Shown here: in pieces, positions 41,568-43,856 of the stretch
Layout: each line of letters begins with the position of its first letter
Numbering within the stretch: position 1 is the first letter of the stretch
Source of the DNA: Bacteroidetes bacterium MedPE-SWsnd-G2
GTDB taxonomy: Bacteria; Bacteroidota; Bacteroidia; Flavobacteriales; Flavobacteriaceae
Reading direction: 5' to 3'
Assembly (NCBI GenBank): GCA_001874335.1
Contig: MPDE01000015.1
Span: forward strand, 1-43,856
DNA: 43,856 bases
Notes under the pieces: model-generated
The model's database searches: none
Seen by the model: only the letters and a program-made list of their open reading frames with translations
Told to the model about the DNA's origin: nothing
Program-made: the position numbers and the translations under genes

Positions 41568-42014
41568 TTAGCGAGATCTAATCATACCAATATGAGGAAT
41601 CCCATCTTCAAGATAACCTTCACCAACCTCAAAAAATTCTAAATTATTATAAAAACGCTTCAAATATACTTGAGCCGAAATTTTAATTTTTGAAGTATTA
41701 TAAGTGTTTTTAATGGCTTTTATGGAGGCATTCATTATGTCATATCCATAACCATGGGTTCTTTCATTTTTGTCCACAACCACTCGACCAATACTGGAAT
41801 ATTCAAAATAATAGCCAGGTTCAAAGATTCTGGTGTACGCTACAAGTTTGTTATTTTTATAACCAATAACATGAAGAGCATCCTTATCTTTTCCATCCAT
41901 ATCTTGATACACACAATCTTGCTCTACCACAAATACTTCGCTTCGTAATTGCAAAATCTGATAGAGTTCCTCGATAGACAAGGCATCAAATGGTTTGACT
42001 TCAATTTTTATCAT
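41568..42014 (-). CDS. GNAT N-acetyltransferase (ElaA type)
   Basis: The 148-residue protein matches the ElaA-type GNAT pattern: LYQILQLRSEVFVVEQDCVYQ at 18-38, DALHVIGYKNNKLVAYTRI, then SIGRVVVDKNERTHGYGYDI, which holds the acetyl-CoA pyrophosphate loop (R-x-x-G-x-G with T-H-G-Y-G), then FYNNLEFFEVGEGYLEDGIP and HIGM. The substrate is unknown. It is the last gene of the leftward operon, 14 bases after the CDF gene. Confidence 0.88.
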   Translation of the reverse strand: MIKIEVKPFDALSIEELYQILQLRSEVFVVEQDCVYQDMDGKDKDALHVIGYKNNKLVAYTRIFEPGYYFEYSSIGRVVVDKNERTHGYGYDIMNASIKAIKNTYNTSKIKISAQVYLKRFYNNLEFFEVGEGYLEDGIPHIGMIRSR

Positions 42015-42028
42015 ATAATAAGTTTAAA

Positions 42029-42934
42029 TCAGTCTTGTACAATTACATTTTTAGAATCTTCCTTATTAAATTCAGGTTGAATATTAACATGGTTAATACC
42101 AAAATTTTCTAACAATAGACTTTCAATTTTCTTTAAAATACTATCAAATTCGGTTAAAGATATATTACTATTTACATCTAAATGAGCTTCTAAATGTATT
42201 TCGTCATCATTCAAACTCCAGATATGAACATGATGTAATTTTTTTACCTGTTCAATTTTATTAACCTGTCTCACAACATCCTTTACATTAATAAAATCTG
42301 GTGTGAATAACATTAACATACGCGTAGATTTTACTAAAAGCATCCAACCTACAACTACCAAATACAAAGCAATTAACAAGGTTAAAACACTATCTACCCA
42401 AAATATTTGCCAAAACTCCATTAAAATCCCTCCTAACAACACGGCTACACTTGCCATCATATCTGTAAGGAGATGTAAATAAGCCGATTTAATATTAATG
42501 TTATTATCAGATTCAGATTTAAGCAGAAGTACACTAAATCCATTTCCTAAAATAGCAACAATAGATAGCCAAATAACCAAATTAGAATCTATTGTTTGCG
42601 GATTTTTAAAGCGATCTATAGCTTCAAAAATAAGAAGAACTGCAACGATTATTAAACTCGCTGCATTAATAAATGCAGCGAGTATTTCGGCTCTTTTATA
42701 ACCAAATGTTTTGTTTACTGATGCTTTTTGGCGCGATAAAATTGAAGCAATGTAACTCACTATAAGAGATAACACATCCGAAAAATTATGGACCGCATCA
42801 CTTAATAAAGATAAACTCCCAGACAATAATCCACCAATAACTTGAGCTACTGTAATGACTACATTTAGTAAAATTGTAATCAGTAAGTTTTTCTCGTTTT
42901 TAGTTTTATGATGATGACTGTGAGAATGAGACAT
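42029..42934 (-). CDS. CDF-family metal cation exporter
   Basis: The 301-residue product has a His-rich N-terminus (SHSHSHHHK) and six membrane spans. Metal site A residues are D46/H49/D53 in SDAVHNFSD (span 2) and H154/D158 in AYLHLLTDM (span 5), the H-D pattern of zinc/cadmium members. The C-terminal cytoplasmic domain has KLHHVHIWSLNDDEIHLEAH and a final HVNIQPEF. It probably expels zinc or a similar metal in exchange for protons. It follows rpiB by eight bases in one operon. Confidence 0.93.
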   Translation of the reverse strand: MSHSHSHHHKTKNEKNLLITILLNVVITVAQVIGGLLSGSLSLLSDAVHNFSDVLSLIVSYIASILSRQKASVNKTFGYKRAEILAAFINAASLIIVAVLLIFEAIDRFKNPQTIDSNLVIWLSIVAILGNGFSVLLLKSESDNNINIKSAYLHLLTDMMASVAVLLGGILMEFWQIFWVDSVLTLLIALYLVVVGWMLLVKSTRMLMLFTPDFINVKDVVRQVNKIEQVKKLHHVHIWSLNDDEIHLEAHLDVNSNISLTEFDSILKKIESLLLENFGINHVNIQPEFNKEDSKNVIVQD

Positions 42935-42942
42935 TTAATTTA

Positions 42943-43371
42943 TTACACTGGTATTTTATCTATTCGACCTTGGTGTCTACCGCCTTCAAATGGCGTATCA
43001 AAAAACGTATCTACCATTTCTATAGCTTGTTGTAAAGCTGTAAAACGAGCTGGTATACTTAATACGTTTGCATTATTATGTTGTCTTGCTAAAGCTGTAA
43101 TTTCTTTAGTCCAACATAAAGCAGAACGAACGCTTTGATGTTTATTTGCAGTCATATTTGCACCGTTACCGCTTCCGCAGATAATAATACCAAAATCTGA
43201 AGCTTTAGATTCTACATCTGTAGCTACAGGATGTACAAAATCTGGATAATCTACACTATCATTAGAATCTGTTCCATAGTTTTTAATAGTAAAACCTTTG
43301 TTTTCTAAATGCGCTACAATAGCATTTTTATAGTCGGTTCCGGCGTGATCGTTACCAATTGAAATTTTCAT
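42943..43371 (-). CDS. rpiB: Ribose-5-phosphate isomerase B
   Basis: The 142-residue protein interconverts ribose-5-phosphate and ribulose-5-phosphate. Motifs: SIGNDHAGTDYK with D8 and H9, GIIICGSGNGANMTANK with catalytic C65, and ARQHNNANVLSIPAR with H98. Length is normal. It is the first gene of the rpiB - CDF - GNAT operon, with a promoter box about 26 bases upstream of its start codon. Confidence 0.95.
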   Translation of the reverse strand: MKISIGNDHAGTDYKNAIVAHLENKGFTIKNYGTDSNDSVDYPDFVHPVATDVESKASDFGIIICGSGNGANMTANKHQSVRSALCWTKEITALARQHNNANVLSIPARFTALQQAIEMVDTFFDTPFEGGRHQGRIDKIPV

Positions 43372-43856
43372 AAGTATGTGTTGTTATTAATTAGTACAAA
43401 GGTACAAAATGAGAAAGTCTTTAGCAGAAAACTATAAGCTTACCTCATTAAATAATTGAAATATTGACGTTGTTAACAAGCCATCAAAAGCTATTAATAA
43501 AATGTTAATATCTATTTACTCAATTCTGAAAAATAAATTTCGTTATTCCAATAAATTTTTCCAACAAGAATTGAAATCTCTTAACCAAAAATCTTAGCAC
43601 TTTTTTTTGGAAAAGTTTTAAAGGTCAAATTTTAGGATATCCACATCAAATTTCAAAATCATTATTAAAAATAGAGTCCTAAAATGTATTGTTAACAACT
43701 GTTAATAAACTCTTAAAATATATTAAAAATAAGCAAGTTACATTTTTAATAACTGTTAATTACCTTGCGATAAACTGATAATTACAAAGCATACAAACAA
43801 AATCCAAAAAAGTTATACCCCTTATTAACACCCTATAATAAACACTATTATTTTTT
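43372..43856. other. Gene-free right end with repeated TGTTAA motifs
   Basis: This 485-base stretch has no open frame that I would call. It contains the rpiB promoter box and, further right, TGTTAAC/T motifs at about 43471, 43503, 43690, 43700 and 43754 on the plus strand, with one on the minus strand near 43827. AACTGTTAAT occurs twice (43697-43706, 43751-43760). It is probably the upstream control region of a gene beyond the window. Confidence 0.4.
43397..43404 (-). promoter_or_regulatory. TAnnTTTG -7 box of the rpiB operon
   Basis: On the minus strand this reads TACCTTTG, an exact match to the consensus, about 26 bases before the rpiB start codon. No -33 TTG is clear. Confidence 0.6.

Overview
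The window looks like a chromosomal segment of a low-GC member of the Flavobacteriaceae (Bacteroidota). The evidence is the TAnnTTTG -7 promoter boxes upstream of several genes, many lipoproteins whose mature N-terminus reads C-S-S-D-D-D, TonB-dependent and carboxypeptidase-regulatory-domain outer-membrane proteins, an imelysin/DUF4856 pair, a DUF6090 protein, and AT-rich gene-dense DNA. No identity below species-group level is claimed.

Layout. (1) 1-3360 is an accessory stretch of small, co-oriented, mostly promoterless genes: a truncated gene end, a gene fragment, a TonB-C-like secreted protein, a VOC protein, a PvuRts1I/AbaSI-type modification-dependent endonuclease and two small membrane proteins. 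They are separated by related GCTAACA-type repeats, two of which share an exact 30-nt block, so the stretch resembles a gene-cassette array. (2) 3360-9250 holds small lipoproteins, a DUF4440/SnoaL-like lipoprotein, DUF6090, a DoxX-like protein and an FAD monooxygenase carrying an N-terminal DnaJ-like cysteine motif. (3) 9500-15900 is a probable iron-uptake cluster: DUF4856 lipoprotein, imelysin lipoprotein, a vitamin-K-dependent gamma-carboxylase homologue (HTTM) and a FecA-like TonB receptor, with a promoter, a possible Fur-type operator and internal hairpins. (4) 15960-18710 has a Yip1 membrane protein, a RAYT transposase framed by inverted REP hairpins, an HNH endonuclease with an apparent phosphorothioate-DNA-binding domain, and a tRNA(CAU). 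(5) 18750-28700 is mainly housekeeping: mce, rbfA, a LolC/E-like permease, dusB, an M28 peptidase and a TolB-like lipoprotein from face-to-face promoters, an OMP_b-brl_3 protein and lepA. (6) 28720-34110 has a small lipoprotein, a CPA1-type antiporter with a C-terminal Trk-like domain, and an overlapping UspA-SulP pair. (7) 34180-43371 has an MBL hydrolase, S8 and M1 peptidases, rnpA, an S41 protease, a tandem OmpA-domain protein, and a leftward operon rpiB - CDF metal exporter - GNAT. (8) 43372-43856 has no gene but several TGTTAA motifs.

Most promising leads: the gamma-carboxylase homologue, which keeps the residues matching the catalytic Lys and His of the human enzyme and sits in an iron-type operon with no assigned substrate; the cassette-like array carrying an AbaSI-like nuclease; and the RAYT/REP element beside a second modification-dependent nuclease. 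All statements come from reading the sequence by eye. No database search, structure prediction or alignment program was run.
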